Notes under the pieces: generated by a model
Database searches by the model: none
What the model was told of the DNA's origin: nothing
What the model saw: only the letters and a program-made list of their open reading frames with translations
Shown here: positions 48,061 through 58,254 of the stretch, in pieces
How the letters are laid out: every line of letters starts with the position of its first letter
Position numbering within the stretch: the first letter of the stretch is position 1
Origin: CAWFKS01 sp963816435
Lineage (GTDB): Bacteria > Pseudomonadota > Alphaproteobacteria > Rhizobiales > Rhizobiaceae
NCBI GenBank assembly: GCA_963816435.1
Contig: CAWFKS010000020.1
Location: 124,001-188,000, forward strand
Length of the DNA: 64,000 bases
Direction: 5' to 3'
Translations under genes and position numbers: made by a program

Positions 48061-48603
48061 ATGCCGGTCGTTCGCGGCAAGGAAATCGAGGTTCTGTTCA
48101 GCGCGTCGGCGATCGCCCGCCGCAATCTGGAACTCGCCAAGGAAATCGCCGGGCGCGACTACGAGAACCTGCTGGTCGTCTCGATCCTCAAGGGCTCCTT
48201 CATCTTCGCGGCCGACCTGATCCGCGCCATGCACGACACCGGCCTGTCGCCGGAAGTCGAGTTCATCTTCATCTCCAGCTACGGCGCCGGCACGACCAGC
48301 GGCGAGGTCAAGGTGCTGCGCGACATCGACAACGACGTCGAGGGCCGCGACGTGCTCTTGATCGACGACATCCTGGAATCCGGCAAGACGCTGAAATTCA
48401 CCCGCGAGCTGATGCTGTCGCGCGGCGCGAGGAACGTCTCGATCGCCGTGCTTCTCGACAAGCACGTGCGCCGGCAGACCGAGCTCGATGCCGATTTCGT
48501 CGGCTTCGAGTGCCCCGACTACTTCGTCGTCGGCTACGGGATGGACGTCGCCCACGCTTTCCGCGAGCTGCCCTTCGTCGGCGTCGTCAAGGGCGACGCC
48601 TGA
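48061..48603 (+). CDS. hpt: Hypoxanthine phosphoribosyltransferase
   Basis: A 180-residue purine salvage enzyme converting hypoxanthine (and guanine) to the nucleotides. The PRPP motif VLLIDDILESGKTL lies at residues 98-111, and LLVVSILKGSFIFAADL and DYFVVGYGMD (purine-binding) are present. It is 40 bp after the preceding gene. Confidence 0.95.
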   Translation: MPVVRGKEIEVLFSASAIARRNLELAKEIAGRDYENLLVVSILKGSFIFAADLIRAMHDTGLSPEVEFIFISSYGAGTTSGEVKVLRDIDNDVEGRDVLLIDDILESGKTLKFTRELMLSRGARNVSIAVLLDKHVRRQTELDADFVGFECPDYFVVGYGMDVAHAFRELPFVGVVKGDA

Positions 48604-48673
48604 TCGGCGGCAAAACACCGTCTTCGGGCGGAAATTTCAAATTTTCTCAACATTTACCGGGCACGAATCGGCC

Positions 48674-49048
48674 ATGGCAAAGATTCTGATCGTCGAGGAC
48701 GACAACTCCGTCCGCTTGTTCACGGCCCGCGCGCTCGCCGCCGGCGGCCACAGCACCGATACCGCCGGCGACGGCGACGAGGCGCTTTACAAGATCGAGC
48801 AGGCCAAGGGCGGCTACGATCTCGTGCTGTCGGACATCCGCATGCCGGTAATGGACGGCATCGAGATGGCCACGAAGGCTGCCAGCGCCTTTCCGGGCCT
48901 CCGCATCATGCTGATGACCGGCTATGCCGAGCAGCGCGAACGCGCCGCCGAGCTCGACGGTACCGTTCTCGGCGTCCTGCAGAAGCCTTTCACGCTGGCC
49001 GAGGTCCGCTCCTGCGTGGCGCGCTGCCTCGCCGACCGGGCGGCGTGA
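48674..49048 (+). CDS. Single-domain response regulator (CpdR-like)
   Basis: A 124-residue receiver domain without an output domain: acidic EDD at residues 8-10, phospho-acceptor Asp 54 in LSDIRMPVMDG, Thr 82 and Lys 104. It is similar to the CpdR group that adapts substrates for ClpXP in the alphaproteobacterial cell cycle, but the identity is not certain. No kinase is adjacent. AT-rich DNA upstream (48630-48655) probably holds its promoter. Confidence 0.87.
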   Translation: MAKILIVEDDNSVRLFTARALAAGGHSTDTAGDGDEALYKIEQAKGGYDLVLSDIRMPVMDGIEMATKAASAFPGLRIMLMTGYAEQRERAAELDGTVLGVLQKPFTLAEVRSCVARCLADRAA

Positions 49049-49054
49049 CGAACC

Positions 49055-49840
49055 CTACGACTTCACCGGCACCGTGTAGTTCAGCGGCAGGCGGCCGCCG
49101 TCGGCGTAGATCGTCTGCCCGGTGACGTAGCTGGCGTCGTCGGAAGCCAGGAACGCCGCGACCGATGCGATCTCGGAAGGCTCGCCGACGCGGCCCATCG
49201 GGGTGCGCGACAGGACGCGGTTCTTCGCCGCCGGATCGCTGTTCACGCTGGCCAGCATGTCGGTCATGATCGAGCCGGGACCGATCGCGTTGACGCGGAT
49301 GCCGTAGGGCGCCAGCGACAGCGCCATCACCTTGGTAAGCTGGTTCACCCCGCCCTTGGAAACCGAATACGGCACCTGGTTGGCGATCGCGAAGACGGCG
49401 TTGACCGACGACATGTTGACGATAACGCCGGCCGGGCCGTCGTTCTTCACCTTGTCGACCATGTAGCGCGCCACGGCCTGGCCGACGAGGAAGCAGCCTT
49501 TCAGGTTGGTCTTCAGCACGCGGTCGAAATCCTCCTCGGTGATGTCGAGGAAGTCGGCGCCGTGCACGATGCCGGCATTGTTGACCAGAATATCGATGTC
49601 GCCGAACGCGTCGATCGCGGCGGCCACCAGATTGTGCGCGTCGAGCCGCTTGCCCACATCGGCCTTGATGAAGCGCGCCTCGCCGAGCTTTTCGAGATCG
49701 GCCAGCGCCTTGGCGCCCTTGTCGGCGTCGATGTCGGCGATCACCACCTTGCAGCCTTCGCGCAGGAAGCGTTCGGCGATGGCATAGCCGATGCCGCCGG
49801 CCGCGCCGGTCACGATTGCCGTCTTGCCGTCGAGTGCCAT
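49055..49840 (-). CDS. Short-chain dehydrogenase/reductase
   Basis: A 261-residue classical SDR: NAD(P) motif TGAAGGIG near residue 12, NNAG, catalytic Ser in VNMSSVNA and Tyr/Lys in YSVSKGG. The sequence DLTEEDFD-like spacing and C-terminal ADGGRLPLNYTVPV match sugar or polyol dehydrogenases, but the substrate is unknown. GGAG precedes the ATG at 49840; a frame further upstream adds seven residues. Confidence 0.9.
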   Translation of the reverse strand: MALDGKTAIVTGAAGGIGYAIAERFLREGCKVVIADIDADKGAKALADLEKLGEARFIKADVGKRLDAHNLVAAAIDAFGDIDILVNNAGIVHGADFLDITEEDFDRVLKTNLKGCFLVGQAVARYMVDKVKNDGPAGVIVNMSSVNAVFAIANQVPYSVSKGGVNQLTKVMALSLAPYGIRVNAIGPGSIMTDMLASVNSDPAAKNRVLSRTPMGRVGEPSEIASVAAFLASDDASYVTGQTIYADGGRLPLNYTVPVKS

Positions 49841-49935
49841 GGGGTTCTCCTTCTTAGACACGCACCGGTTTTGGCGGCAGTTAGGCCCTTGGACGCGGCG
49901 GGGTCAACCGCCGCGACCGCCGGGCCGCGTCCTGG

Positions 49936-50784
49936 TTACTCGCCTGCCTTGTCGAAGTCCGAGGCGTCGTGGCGCTCTGCGAGCTGCAGCTTCGGATCGC
50001 CCGACACGCGGTTGACGCGTCGGCCGCGCTGCACCGCCGGCCGCTTGCCGATCTGGTCGGCCCAGCGCAGCACGTTCTTGTATTCGTGAACCGACAGGAA
50101 CTCGCCCGCCTCGTAGAGCAGGCCCTTCACCAGACCGCCGTACCAGGGCCACACCGCCATGTCGGCGATCGTGTAGTCGCCGCCGACCAGATACTCGCTC
50201 TCGGCCAGCCGCCGGTCGAGCACGTCGAGCTGGCGCTTCACCTCCATGGCGAAGCGGTTGATAGGGTATTCCCACTTCTCCGGCGCATAGGCGTAGAAAT
50301 GGCCGAAGCCGCCGCCGAGATAGGGCGCGGCGCCCATCTGCCAGAACAGCCAGTTGAAGGTTTCCGCCCTTGCCGCACGCTCGCCGGGCAGGAAGGCGCC
50401 GAACTTCTCGGCCAGATAGACCAGGATCGAGCCGCTCTCGAAGACGCGCACCGGCTTCGGCTCGCTGCGGTCGAGCAGCGCCGGGATCTTCGAGTTCGGG
50501 TTGATCGACACGAACCCGGAGCCGAACTGGTCGCCCTCGTTGATGCGGATCAGCCAGGCGTCGTATTCGGCCTCCGCGTGGCCGGCCTCGAGCAGTTCCT
50601 CGAGCATGATCGTGACCTTCTGGCCGTTCGGCGTCGCCAGCGAGTAGAGCTGCAGCGGGTGCTTGCCGACGGGCAGTTCCTTGTCGTGCGTGGGCCCGGC
50701 GACCGGGCGGTTGATCGAGGCGAAGCGCCCGCCGCTCTCCTTGTCCCAGGTCCAGACTTTCGGGGGCGTGTAGGTGTCGGTCAT
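49936..50784 (-). CDS. yghU: Glutathione-dependent disulfide-bond oxidoreductase (YghU)
   Basis: A 282-residue GST-fold enzyme of the Nu class. It begins YTPPKVWTWDKESGG, then HPLQLYSLATPNGQKVTIMLEE and FVSINPNSKIPAL (glutathione site), with a C-terminal helical domain. YghU reduces disulfides of small thiols. It may act with TrxC in redox balance. The ATG at 50784 is the usual N-terminus; the longer frame is not conserved. Confidence 0.93.
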   Translation of the reverse strand: MTDTYTPPKVWTWDKESGGRFASINRPVAGPTHDKELPVGKHPLQLYSLATPNGQKVTIMLEELLEAGHAEAEYDAWLIRINEGDQFGSGFVSINPNSKIPALLDRSEPKPVRVFESGSILVYLAEKFGAFLPGERAARAETFNWLFWQMGAAPYLGGGFGHFYAYAPEKWEYPINRFAMEVKRQLDVLDRRLAESEYLVGGDYTIADMAVWPWYGGLVKGLLYEAGEFLSVHEYKNVLRWADQIGKRPAVQRGRRVNRVSGDPKLQLAERHDASDFDKAGE

Positions 50785-50933
50785 GGTGGATTGCTCCGTG
50801 CTTTTGGGAGGCACGCCCGGCGGACGCCCGGCGCGGTCGATAGAAATCCTGTCGCGCAGCAATACCGCGCGATCGCACTATCTGGTCTACACGATAGCGC
50901 GATCAACGCTGCCTGCCAGCATGGCGTCCTGGT

Positions 50934-52841
50934 TCAGATGCCGATGCCGCGATTGTTGAGCGCCGCGGTGATCTCGTCGAGGATCGCCGGGTCGTCGATC
51001 GTGGCCGGCATCGACCAGGCCTCCTTGTCGGCGATCTTCTGCATCGTGCCGCGCAGGATCTTGCCGGAACGGGTCTTCGGCAGCCGCTTCACCGTCACCG
51101 CGACCCGGAAGGCCGCGACCGGGCCGATGCGGTCGCGCACCAGCGCCACGATCTCCTTCTCGATCTCGGCGTGTTCGCGGGTGACGCCGGCGTTGAGCAC
51201 GACGAAGCCGCAGGGCGTCTGGCCCTTCATGTCGTCGTGCATGCCGATGACCGCGCATTCGGCGACGTCGGGATGCTCGGCGATCACCTCCTCCATGGCG
51301 CCGGTCGACAGCCGGTGGCCGGCGACGTTGATGATGTCGTCGGTGCGCGCCATGATGAACAGGTAGCCGTCCTCGTCGAGGAAGCCGGCGTCCGCCGTCT
51401 TGTAGTAGCCGGGGAACTCGGCGAGATAGGCGTCGCGGAAGCGCTTGTCGGCATGCCACAGCGTCGGCAGGCAGCCGGGCGGCAGCGGCAGCTTGATGAC
51501 GACGTTACCGAGCTTGCCGGGCTCCAGTTCGTGGCCGCCGTCGTCGAGGATTCGCATGTCGTAGCCGGGCATCGGCACGCCCGGCGAGCCGTATTTCACC
51601 GGCAGCATGCCGAGGCCGACAGGGTTCTGGCTGATCGGCGCGCCCGTCTCGGTCTGCCACCAGTGGTCGATCACCGGAACGCCGAGCTGCGCTTCGGCCC
51701 ACTTGATCGTCTCCGGATCTGCGCGTTCGCCCGCCAGGAACAGCGTGCGGAAGCCCGACATGTCGTATTTTTTGACGAACTCGCCCTTGGGATCCTGGCC
51801 CTTGATGGCGCGGAACGCCGTCGGCGCCGTGAACAGCGCCGCCACGTCGTGCTCGGCGATGATGCGCCAGAACGTACCGGCATCGGGCGTTCCGACCGGC
51901 TTGCCCTCGAACAGGATGGTCGTGCAGCCGTGCAGCAGCGGCGCGTAGACGATGTAGGAGTGGCCGACCACCCAGCCGACGTCGGAGGCCGCCCAGAACA
52001 CCTCGCCGGGCTTGACGCCGAACTCGTTCTCCATCGACCACTTGAGCATGACCATGTGGCCGCCATTGTCGCGCACCACGCCCTTCGGCTGGCCCGTCGT
52101 GCCGGAGGTGTAGAGCACGTAGAGCGGGTCGGTCGCCGCAACCGGCACGCACTCGACCTCGACGCCTGCGGCCTTTGCCGCGCCCACGGTATCGGCATAG
52201 TCGAGGTCGCGCCCGTCGATCAGGTCGCAGGTCTGCTGCTCGCGCTGCAGCACGATGCAGCGGCCGGGCTTGTGCTTCGACATCGCGATGGCGCGGTCGA
52301 GCAGCGGCTTGTAGGCGACGACGCGACCGGGCTCGATGCCGCACGAGGCCGAGATGATCATCTTGGGCTGCGCGTCGTCGATCCGCGTCGCCAGCTCGTT
52401 GGCCGCGAACCCGCCGAACACGACGGAATGGATGGCGCCGATGCGCGCGCAGGCGAGCATCGCGAACACCGCTTCCGGCACCATCGGCATGTAGATGATG
52501 ACGCGGTCGCCCTTCTCGATGCCCTCGGCCTTCAGCACGGCCGCGAGCGCGGTGACCTCGTCCTTCAGCTGCGCGTAGGTGAAGCTCTTCTTCGAACCGG
52601 TGATCGGGCTGTCATAGATCAGCGCCGTCTGGTCGGCGCGGCCCGCGGCCACATGGCGGTCCACCGCGTTGTGGCAGGTGTTGCACGTCGCTCCGTTGAA
52701 CCAGGTGCCGTAGGTGCCCTGGTCGGGATCGAAAACCTTGTCCCAGCTCTTTATCCAGTCGATGTCGGCGGCGGCCTCGGCCCAGAATGCCTCGGGGTCG
52801 CGCTTCCACTGCTCGTAGACCGCCTTGTATCGTGACGTCAT
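50934..52841 (-). CDS. prpE: Propionyl-CoA synthetase
   Basis: A 635-residue AMP-forming acyl-CoA synthetase that activates propionate. YTSGTTGQPKG, WWQTETGAP and RSGKILRG (Lys 594, the acetylation-controlled residue) are intact, and the N-terminal SRYKAVYEQWKRDPEAFWAEAA matches PrpE/ACSS3 rather than Acs. GGAGG precedes the ATG at 52841. The frame is open upstream, but that part is antisense to the acyltransferase. It is a paralogue of the acs gene 25 kb away. Confidence 0.94.
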   Translation of the reverse strand: MTSRYKAVYEQWKRDPEAFWAEAAADIDWIKSWDKVFDPDQGTYGTWFNGATCNTCHNAVDRHVAAGRADQTALIYDSPITGSKKSFTYAQLKDEVTALAAVLKAEGIEKGDRVIIYMPMVPEAVFAMLACARIGAIHSVVFGGFAANELATRIDDAQPKMIISASCGIEPGRVVAYKPLLDRAIAMSKHKPGRCIVLQREQQTCDLIDGRDLDYADTVGAAKAAGVEVECVPVAATDPLYVLYTSGTTGQPKGVVRDNGGHMVMLKWSMENEFGVKPGEVFWAASDVGWVVGHSYIVYAPLLHGCTTILFEGKPVGTPDAGTFWRIIAEHDVAALFTAPTAFRAIKGQDPKGEFVKKYDMSGFRTLFLAGERADPETIKWAEAQLGVPVIDHWWQTETGAPISQNPVGLGMLPVKYGSPGVPMPGYDMRILDDGGHELEPGKLGNVVIKLPLPPGCLPTLWHADKRFRDAYLAEFPGYYKTADAGFLDEDGYLFIMARTDDIINVAGHRLSTGAMEEVIAEHPDVAECAVIGMHDDMKGQTPCGFVVLNAGVTREHAEIEKEIVALVRDRIGPVAAFRVAVTVKRLPKTRSGKILRGTMQKIADKEAWSMPATIDDPAILDEITAALNNRGIGI

Positions 52842-53028
52842 GTGCTCCTCCACTCGACTTCGCCATCCAAATAGCGGCGGCGAATGTGGCATGTCCACCG
52901 AAACCGCCGCCTTGCGCCTGCGCAAACCGGTCGCACACGGCTTCATCGGCTGGCCGGGCATTGCACCGGGCGGCACATGCTTTATGCAGGGCGCGGCCCC
53001 GGTCGGGCCAAGCGGAGAAGGGGAAACG

Positions 53029-53187
53029 ATGGGCAAGATCGCCGCATTGCTGCTTCTGGCCGTCATGGTCATCCAGATCATCAGGCCGCTCGGCTTTCCC
53101 GGGCTCCGGCGGCGCGGCGACTTCTGGAAGATCGCGCTTGCCGCGATCTTCATCATGATGCTGACGGTGCTGCTGCGGCCGGAGTGA
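53029..53187 (+). CDS. Small membrane protein, 52 residues
   Basis: Two hydrophobic helices (IAALLLLAVMVIQIIRPLGF and FWKIALAAIFIMMLTVLL) with a short basic loop. AAGGGG precedes the ATG at 53029. No named family is recognised. It is intact and lies between divergent prpE and the acyltransferase. Its small size and the ribosome site support a real gene; the longer frame from 52888 is less likely. Confidence 0.65.
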   Translation: MGKIAALLLLAVMVIQIIRPLGFPGLRRRGDFWKIALAAIFIMMLTVLLRPE

Positions 53188-53203
53188 GGCCAGCGAGGCT
53201 GCC

Positions 53204-54115
53204 TCAGCCGGCGTCGGGCCGGAACACGGCGTACGGGTTCTCGCGCAGGGAAAAGACCGTGTGGCGCTGCAGCGCGGCGGTGAGATCGGCCGCCTCGCCC
53301 TGCAGCGCGTCCGGTTCGATGGGCCTGCCGACCGTGAGCATGAAGCCCTTGCCCTTCTTGTTGAGCAACTCGTGGAACAGCGTCATGTCGCGCAGCTCGT
53401 TGGAGTATTTCGACAGGAAGTAGAACAGGCCTGAATTGCGCGCGGCGATGTTGACCGGCACGATCGGCACCTCGAAGCGGCGGGCCAGCGCCACCAGCGA
53501 GTTCTGCCACGGCCGCTCGGTCAGCACGCCCTCGTTCCAGAAGGCGATGCGCCCGGAAGGAAACAGCACCACCGCCTTGTCGCCGCTGAAGGCGCGGGAG
53601 GTCAGTTCCAGCGTGTCGCGGCTCTTGGCATGCGTCTTCTCGCCCGGCCGCCATTCGACGGGGATGATCAGGTCGACGAAGCGCGGCGTCACCCGCAGCG
53701 CATCGCGATTGGCGAAGATCGCCATGTCCGGCCGCACGTCCTTCAGCATGTCGAACACGGCGATGCCGTCGGCGATGCCGGTCGGGTGGCTCGGCGCCAG
53801 GATGAAGGCGCCGTTGGCCGGGATGTTCTCCACCCCGTTCGCCGCCACGTCCAGCGACAGCAGTTCGCTGATGAAGCTCATCGCGTCCCAGCCGGACATC
53901 GGGTGGATGTGGTCGGCCATCTGCACGGCCTGGCGGTAGTGCAGGAAGCGGTAGAGCGGCGGCCGCACCAGCGGCCACAGCGGATGGCTGGCGAGCCCCG
54001 TCGTGCGCTCTGAAATCAGCTGGTCGACGATGTGGGGAGTCGTCTCGGCGCCTGCACCGAAAACACCGCGTGCGCGCAGGCTGGCAATCGAAGACGTCAT
54101 TGTCCGGAGATCCAT
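53204..54115 (-). CDS. Lysophospholipid acyltransferase-like protein
   Basis: A 303-residue membrane-associated acyltransferase. Instead of HX4D it reads SHPTGIADG (His then Asp with five residues between), followed by VLFPSGRIAFWNEG. This resembles a rhizobial subgroup of glycerol/phospholipid acyltransferases; the acyl acceptor is unknown. Two starts are possible, ATG at 54115 and ATG at 54100. Confidence 0.8.
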   Translation of the reverse strand: MDLRTMTSSIASLRARGVFGAGAETTPHIVDQLISERTTGLASHPLWPLVRPPLYRFLHYRQAVQMADHIHPMSGWDAMSFISELLSLDVAANGVENIPANGAFILAPSHPTGIADGIAVFDMLKDVRPDMAIFANRDALRVTPRFVDLIIPVEWRPGEKTHAKSRDTLELTSRAFSGDKAVVLFPSGRIAFWNEGVLTERPWQNSLVALARRFEVPIVPVNIAARNSGLFYFLSKYSNELRDMTLFHELLNKKGKGFMLTVGRPIEPDALQGEAADLTAALQRHTVFSLRENPYAVFRPDAG

Positions 54116-54218
54116 GCTCGTTCGATCCGTGACCCGCTGTGTGCGTGAACTTCGTGACGCCCGAATGACACCGAACTGTTGAACCCGGCAACCGCGACTC
54201 GGTTCCGGACGGCTGTTC

Positions 54219-54790
54219 CTATTGTACGCCGATTCGCGACAGATCCTGCGCCACGGCCAGGTGGACCTGCTCCGCGGCCTCGCGCGCCGCGCGGTTTTCG
54301 GCGTCACGCCGGGCGCGCAGGCCCGCGAATTCCTGGCGCGGCACGTCGAAGGCGGCCGAAACCCTGCGCGTTCCGGTGGCCACGCGTTCGTTGGTCGCCG
54401 TGTCGATCAGCACATAGCTCGCCGTAACGTTGGCGACCGACGATGTGACCTGGCTGTCGCTGGTGCTCTGGACGACGGCCGCCGGCGCGACCGTGCTGGT
54501 TACCGCGAGCGACATCGTGTAGCGCGGATTGGCCGGCTGGCCGGAACCGCCGCCGAGCAGGAATATGAGGTGGTTGCGCACCTCCAGCGCGACGCGCGTG
54601 GTGACCGGCTTCACCTCGATGGAGGCGAGCTCGGCGACCGCCGACGGAGCGCCGGCCGGCGTCGGCCCGGCGCGTAGAGCGGACGCACCGTGCAGCCCGC
54701 CAGCAGCGCGGCCACAAGAACCAGTCCGGCGGCGAAAACCGCCGTCCTCGGCGTTTCGGCCGGGTGAACCCTGCGCTCAGGCGACGACAT
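54219..54790 (-). CDS. lptE: LPS-assembly lipoprotein LptE (one-base frame break)
   Basis: The plug of the LptDE outer-membrane translocon, about 190 residues after correction. The start MSSPERRVHPAET and the lipobox LLAGC (Cys 33, TVRPLYAPG) lie in one frame. The rest (SAVAELASIEVKPV, NPRYTMSLAVTSTVAP) lies in the next; adding one C near 54671 joins them. The start overlaps the leuS stop by 14 bp, the standard leuS-lptE order. Confidence 0.87.
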
Positions 54791-57408
54791 TCACGATCCT
54801 CTGCGGAACCACGATGACCTTGCGCGGCGGTTTCCCGTCGAGCGCCTTCACGACGAAGTCGAGTTCGAGCGCCGCTTTCTCGACGGCAGATTGGTCTGCG
54901 TCGCGTGCGATTGTCAAATCGCCGCGCTTCTTGCCGTTGATCTGCACGGGCAGCGTGATTTCGTTCTCGACCGTCAGCGCCGCGTCGTAGGTCGGCCATT
55001 CCTGTTCGGCGACCAGCCCGGCGCCGCCGATCTCCGCCCAGCACGCCTCGGCCAGGTGCGGCATCATCGGCGCGACCATGACCAGCAGCCGCTCCACTCC
55101 CTCTCTCAGCGCCGCCTTGGTCGCCTCGTCCGCGCCGGACGCGTCGGCGAGCTTCGGCGCCAGGGCGTTGACCAGTTCGTAGAGCCTGGCCACCGCCTTG
55201 TTGAAGCCCAGCCGCTCGATCTCCTCGCCGACGGCCTTGACCGTCTTGTGGACGGTCTTGGAAATCGCCGCGGCATCGCCCTCGGTGGCGGACTTCGCCG
55301 TCACGCCGGAAAGCACCGGCGCGGCCTCCGTTACCAGCCGCCAGACGCGCTGCACGAAACGGTGGGCGCCCTCGACGCCGGCCTCCGTCCAGATCACGTC
55401 GCGGTCGGGCGGCGAATCCGACAGCATGAACCAGCGTGCCGTGTCGGCGCCGTAGCTGGCGATGATGTCGTCGGGGTCGACCACGTTGCGGCGCGACTTC
55501 GACATCTTCTCGATCGGCCCGATGGCGATCTCCTCGCCGGTGGTCACCAGGTAGGCGCGGCGGTTGCCGTCGCTTTCCTCGACCCTCACCTCGGCGGGCG
55601 TGATCCACTCGCGGCCCTTGCGATAGGTCTCGTGGACGACCATGCCCTGCGTGAACAGGCCCTCGAACGGTTCCTCGACCTCATTGACGTGGCCGGTGAT
55701 CTTCATCGCCCGCGTGAAGAAGCGCGAATAGAGCAGGTGCAGGATCGCGTGCTCGATGCCGCCGATATACTGGTTGACCGGCAGCCAGCCCTTCGGCCCG
55801 TCGACCCATTCCAGCGTCGTCGGCGCCTCGGTGTTCCACGGGTCGGTGAAGCGCGCGAAATACCACGACGAATCCACGAACGTGTCCATCGTGTCGGTGT
55901 CGCGCACCGCCGCGCCGCCGCATTTCGGGCAGGTCGTGTGCTTCCACGTCGGGTGATGGTCGAGCGGGTTGCCGGGCTTGTCGAACGTCAGGTCGTCGGG
56001 CAGCTCGATCGGCAGCTCCGAGGCCGGGCGCCGGCTGGGTGCCGCATGCCTCGCAATGGATCGCCGGGATGGGGCAGCCCCAGAAGCGCTGGCGCGAGAT
56101 CAGCCAGTCGCGCAGGCGGAACTGCACGCGGCGCTCGGCCATCGGCGCGCCGTCGGGCGCGGTCTGCTTCTCCAGCCGGGTGGCGACTTCGTCGAAGGCG
56201 GCCTTCGGCTTCATGCCGTCGAGGAAGCGCGAATTGATCATCACGCCGTCGTCTGTGTAGGCCTCCTCGGTGATCTGGAAGCTCGCCGCGTCGGCGCCTT
56301 CCGGCATCACCACCGGGATCACCGGCAGGCCGTACTTGTTGGCGAAGTCGAGGTCGCGCTGGTCACCGGACGGGCAGCCGAAGATGGCACCCGTGCCATA
56401 GTCCATCAGCACGAAATTGGCGACGTAGACCGGCAGCGTCCAGCTCGGATCGAGCGGGTGCACGGCGCGGATCCCGGTGTCGAAGCCCTTCTTCTCGGCC
56501 GTCTCCAGGGCAGCCGCCGACGTGCCGGTATGATGCACCTGCTCGATGAAGGCCGCCAGTTCCGGATTGCTCTCTGCGGCCTGCCGCGCCAGCGGATGGT
56601 CGGCCGAGATCGCCATGAAGGAGGCGCCGAAGATCGTGTCGGGTCGCGTCGTGAAGATGTCCAGCTGGCGTGCGCCGCCCGGCGCGGTCGCCTCATCCAG
56701 CGGCCAGCGGATCAGCAGCCCCTCGGAGCGGCCGATCCAGTTGCGCTGCATGAGGCGCACCTTCTCCGGCCAGCGGTCGAGATCGTCGAGCGCCGTCAGC
56801 AGCTCCTCGCTCATCGAGGTGATCTTGAAGAACCACTGCGTGAGATCGCGCTGCTCGACCTCCGCGCCGGAGCGCCAGCCCTTGCCGTCGATCACCTGCT
56901 CGTTGGCGAGCACCGTCATGTCGACCGGGTCCCAGTTGACCTTGGCCGACTTGCGCTCCACCAGCCCGACGTTCCAGAAGTCGAGGAACATCTTCTGCTG
57001 GTGCTTGTAATAAGACGGGTCGCAGCTCGCGATCTCGCGCGACCAGTCGAGCGACAGGCCCATCGTCTTGAGCTGGCCCTTCATGGTCTCGATATTGGCG
57101 TAGGTCCACTCGCGCGGATTGACCTTGTTGTCGCGCGCCGCGTTCTCGGCCGGCAGGCCGAACGCGTCCCAGCCCATCGGGTGCAGCACGTTGAAGCCCT
57201 TGGCCCGCTTGTAGCGCGCCACGACGTCGCCCATCGTGTAGTTGCGCACGTGGCCCATGTGGATGCGCCCCGACGGATAGGGGAACATCTCGAGCACGTA
57301 GTATTTCGGCCGCGGATCGTCGTTGCGGGTCTCGAAGAGCTGCCGCTCCGCCCAGGCCTTCTGCCATTTGGGCTCGGAAATGCGCGGGTTGTAGCGTTCG
57401 GTTGTCAT
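54777..57408 (-). CDS. leuS: Leucyl-tRNA synthetase (one-base frame break)
   Basis: Charges tRNA-Leu; about 876 residues after correction. The HIGH motif appears as PYPSGRIHMGHVRNY, the KMSKS motif as IEKMSKSRRNVVDP. An editing domain (TTRPDTIFGASFMAIS) and zinc-region cysteines (CPKCGGA) are present. The break is near 56025: GCGCCCGGCCTCGG minus one C joins CGTQPAP to ASELPIELPDDL. The ATG at 57408 begins MTTERYNPR. Because it is essential, the break is probably an assembly error. Confidence 0.94.
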
Positions 57409-57533
57409 GTGAGGAAAATCACCTAGAAACGTGACTCTCACGCTTTGCGTGAAAAGGTGGCGGACCTTCACCATGGTTTGCCGAAACCGTCAACATGAAC
57501 GCGGGTCGAACGGAGACGAACGGATGACGAGCG

Positions 57534-58202
57534 ATGCCGCGGCCGGATTGGCGATCAGTCAGGGAAAAGATCGCAGCCGCCGAGGCCGAGGCCGGCCGCA
57601 ATGCCGGGTCGGTGACGCTGGTCGCGGTGTCGAAGACCTTCGAGGCCGACGAGATCCGCCCGGTGCTCGACGCCGGGCAGCGCGTGTTCGGGGAAAACCG
57701 CGTGCAGGAGGCGCAGGCCAAGTGGCCCGGGCTGCGCGAGGACTTCGCCGACGTCGAACTGCACCTGATCGGGCCGCTGCAGTCCAACAAGGCGAAGGAC
57801 GCCGTCGCGCTGTTCGACGTCATCGAGACGGTCGACCGCGAGAAGATCGCCGCCGAACTCGCCAAGGAGATGGAGAAGCAGGGCCGCAGCCCGAAGCTCT
57901 ACGTCCAGGTGAACACCGGCTCGGAGCCGCAGAAGGCCGGCATCGAGCCGCGCGAGACGGTCGCCTTCGTCGCCCGCTGCCGCGACGTCCACGGTCTCGC
58001 CATCGAAGGGCTGATGTGCATCCCGCCGGCCGACGAGAACCCGGGTCCGCATTTCGCGCTGCTGGAAAAGCTCGCGCGCGAAGCCGGTGTTTCGGGCCTG
58101 TCGATGGGCATGTCGGGCGACTACGAGAAGGCGATCGCCTTCGGCGCCACCATCGTGCGGGTCGGCTCGGCGATCTTCGGCAACCGCGCCTATCAGGTCT
58201 GA
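57534..58202 (+). CDS. yggS: YggS family PLP homeostasis protein
   Basis: A 222-residue PLP-binding protein of the YggS/PROSC family, which buffers pyridoxal phosphate. The PLP Lys is in VAVSKTFEADEI; GENRVQEAQAKW, LHLIGPLQSNKAKDA and LSMGMSGDYEKAI are typical. The ATG at 57534 gives an unbroken frame. The ATG at 57524 (MTSDAAAGLA) would match relatives better if one base were missing before VREKIAAA, so the N-terminus is uncertain. Confidence 0.92.
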   Translation: MPRPDWRSVREKIAAAEAEAGRNAGSVTLVAVSKTFEADEIRPVLDAGQRVFGENRVQEAQAKWPGLREDFADVELHLIGPLQSNKAKDAVALFDVIETVDREKIAAELAKEMEKQGRSPKLYVQVNTGSEPQKAGIEPRETVAFVARCRDVHGLAIEGLMCIPPADENPGPHFALLEKLAREAGVSGLSMGMSGDYEKAIAFGATIVRVGSAIFGNRAYQV

Positions 58203-58254
58203 GCCGCACGACGAGAGCCTCTCCCTCGTCCTCGAAATCCGCTAGGATAAGGCC

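Noticed and set aside
52842..54191. Apparent 1085-residue fusion of prpE with an upstream domain
   Set aside because: The extra 450 residues are antisense to the acyltransferase; PrpE begins at 52841 with a strong ribosome site.
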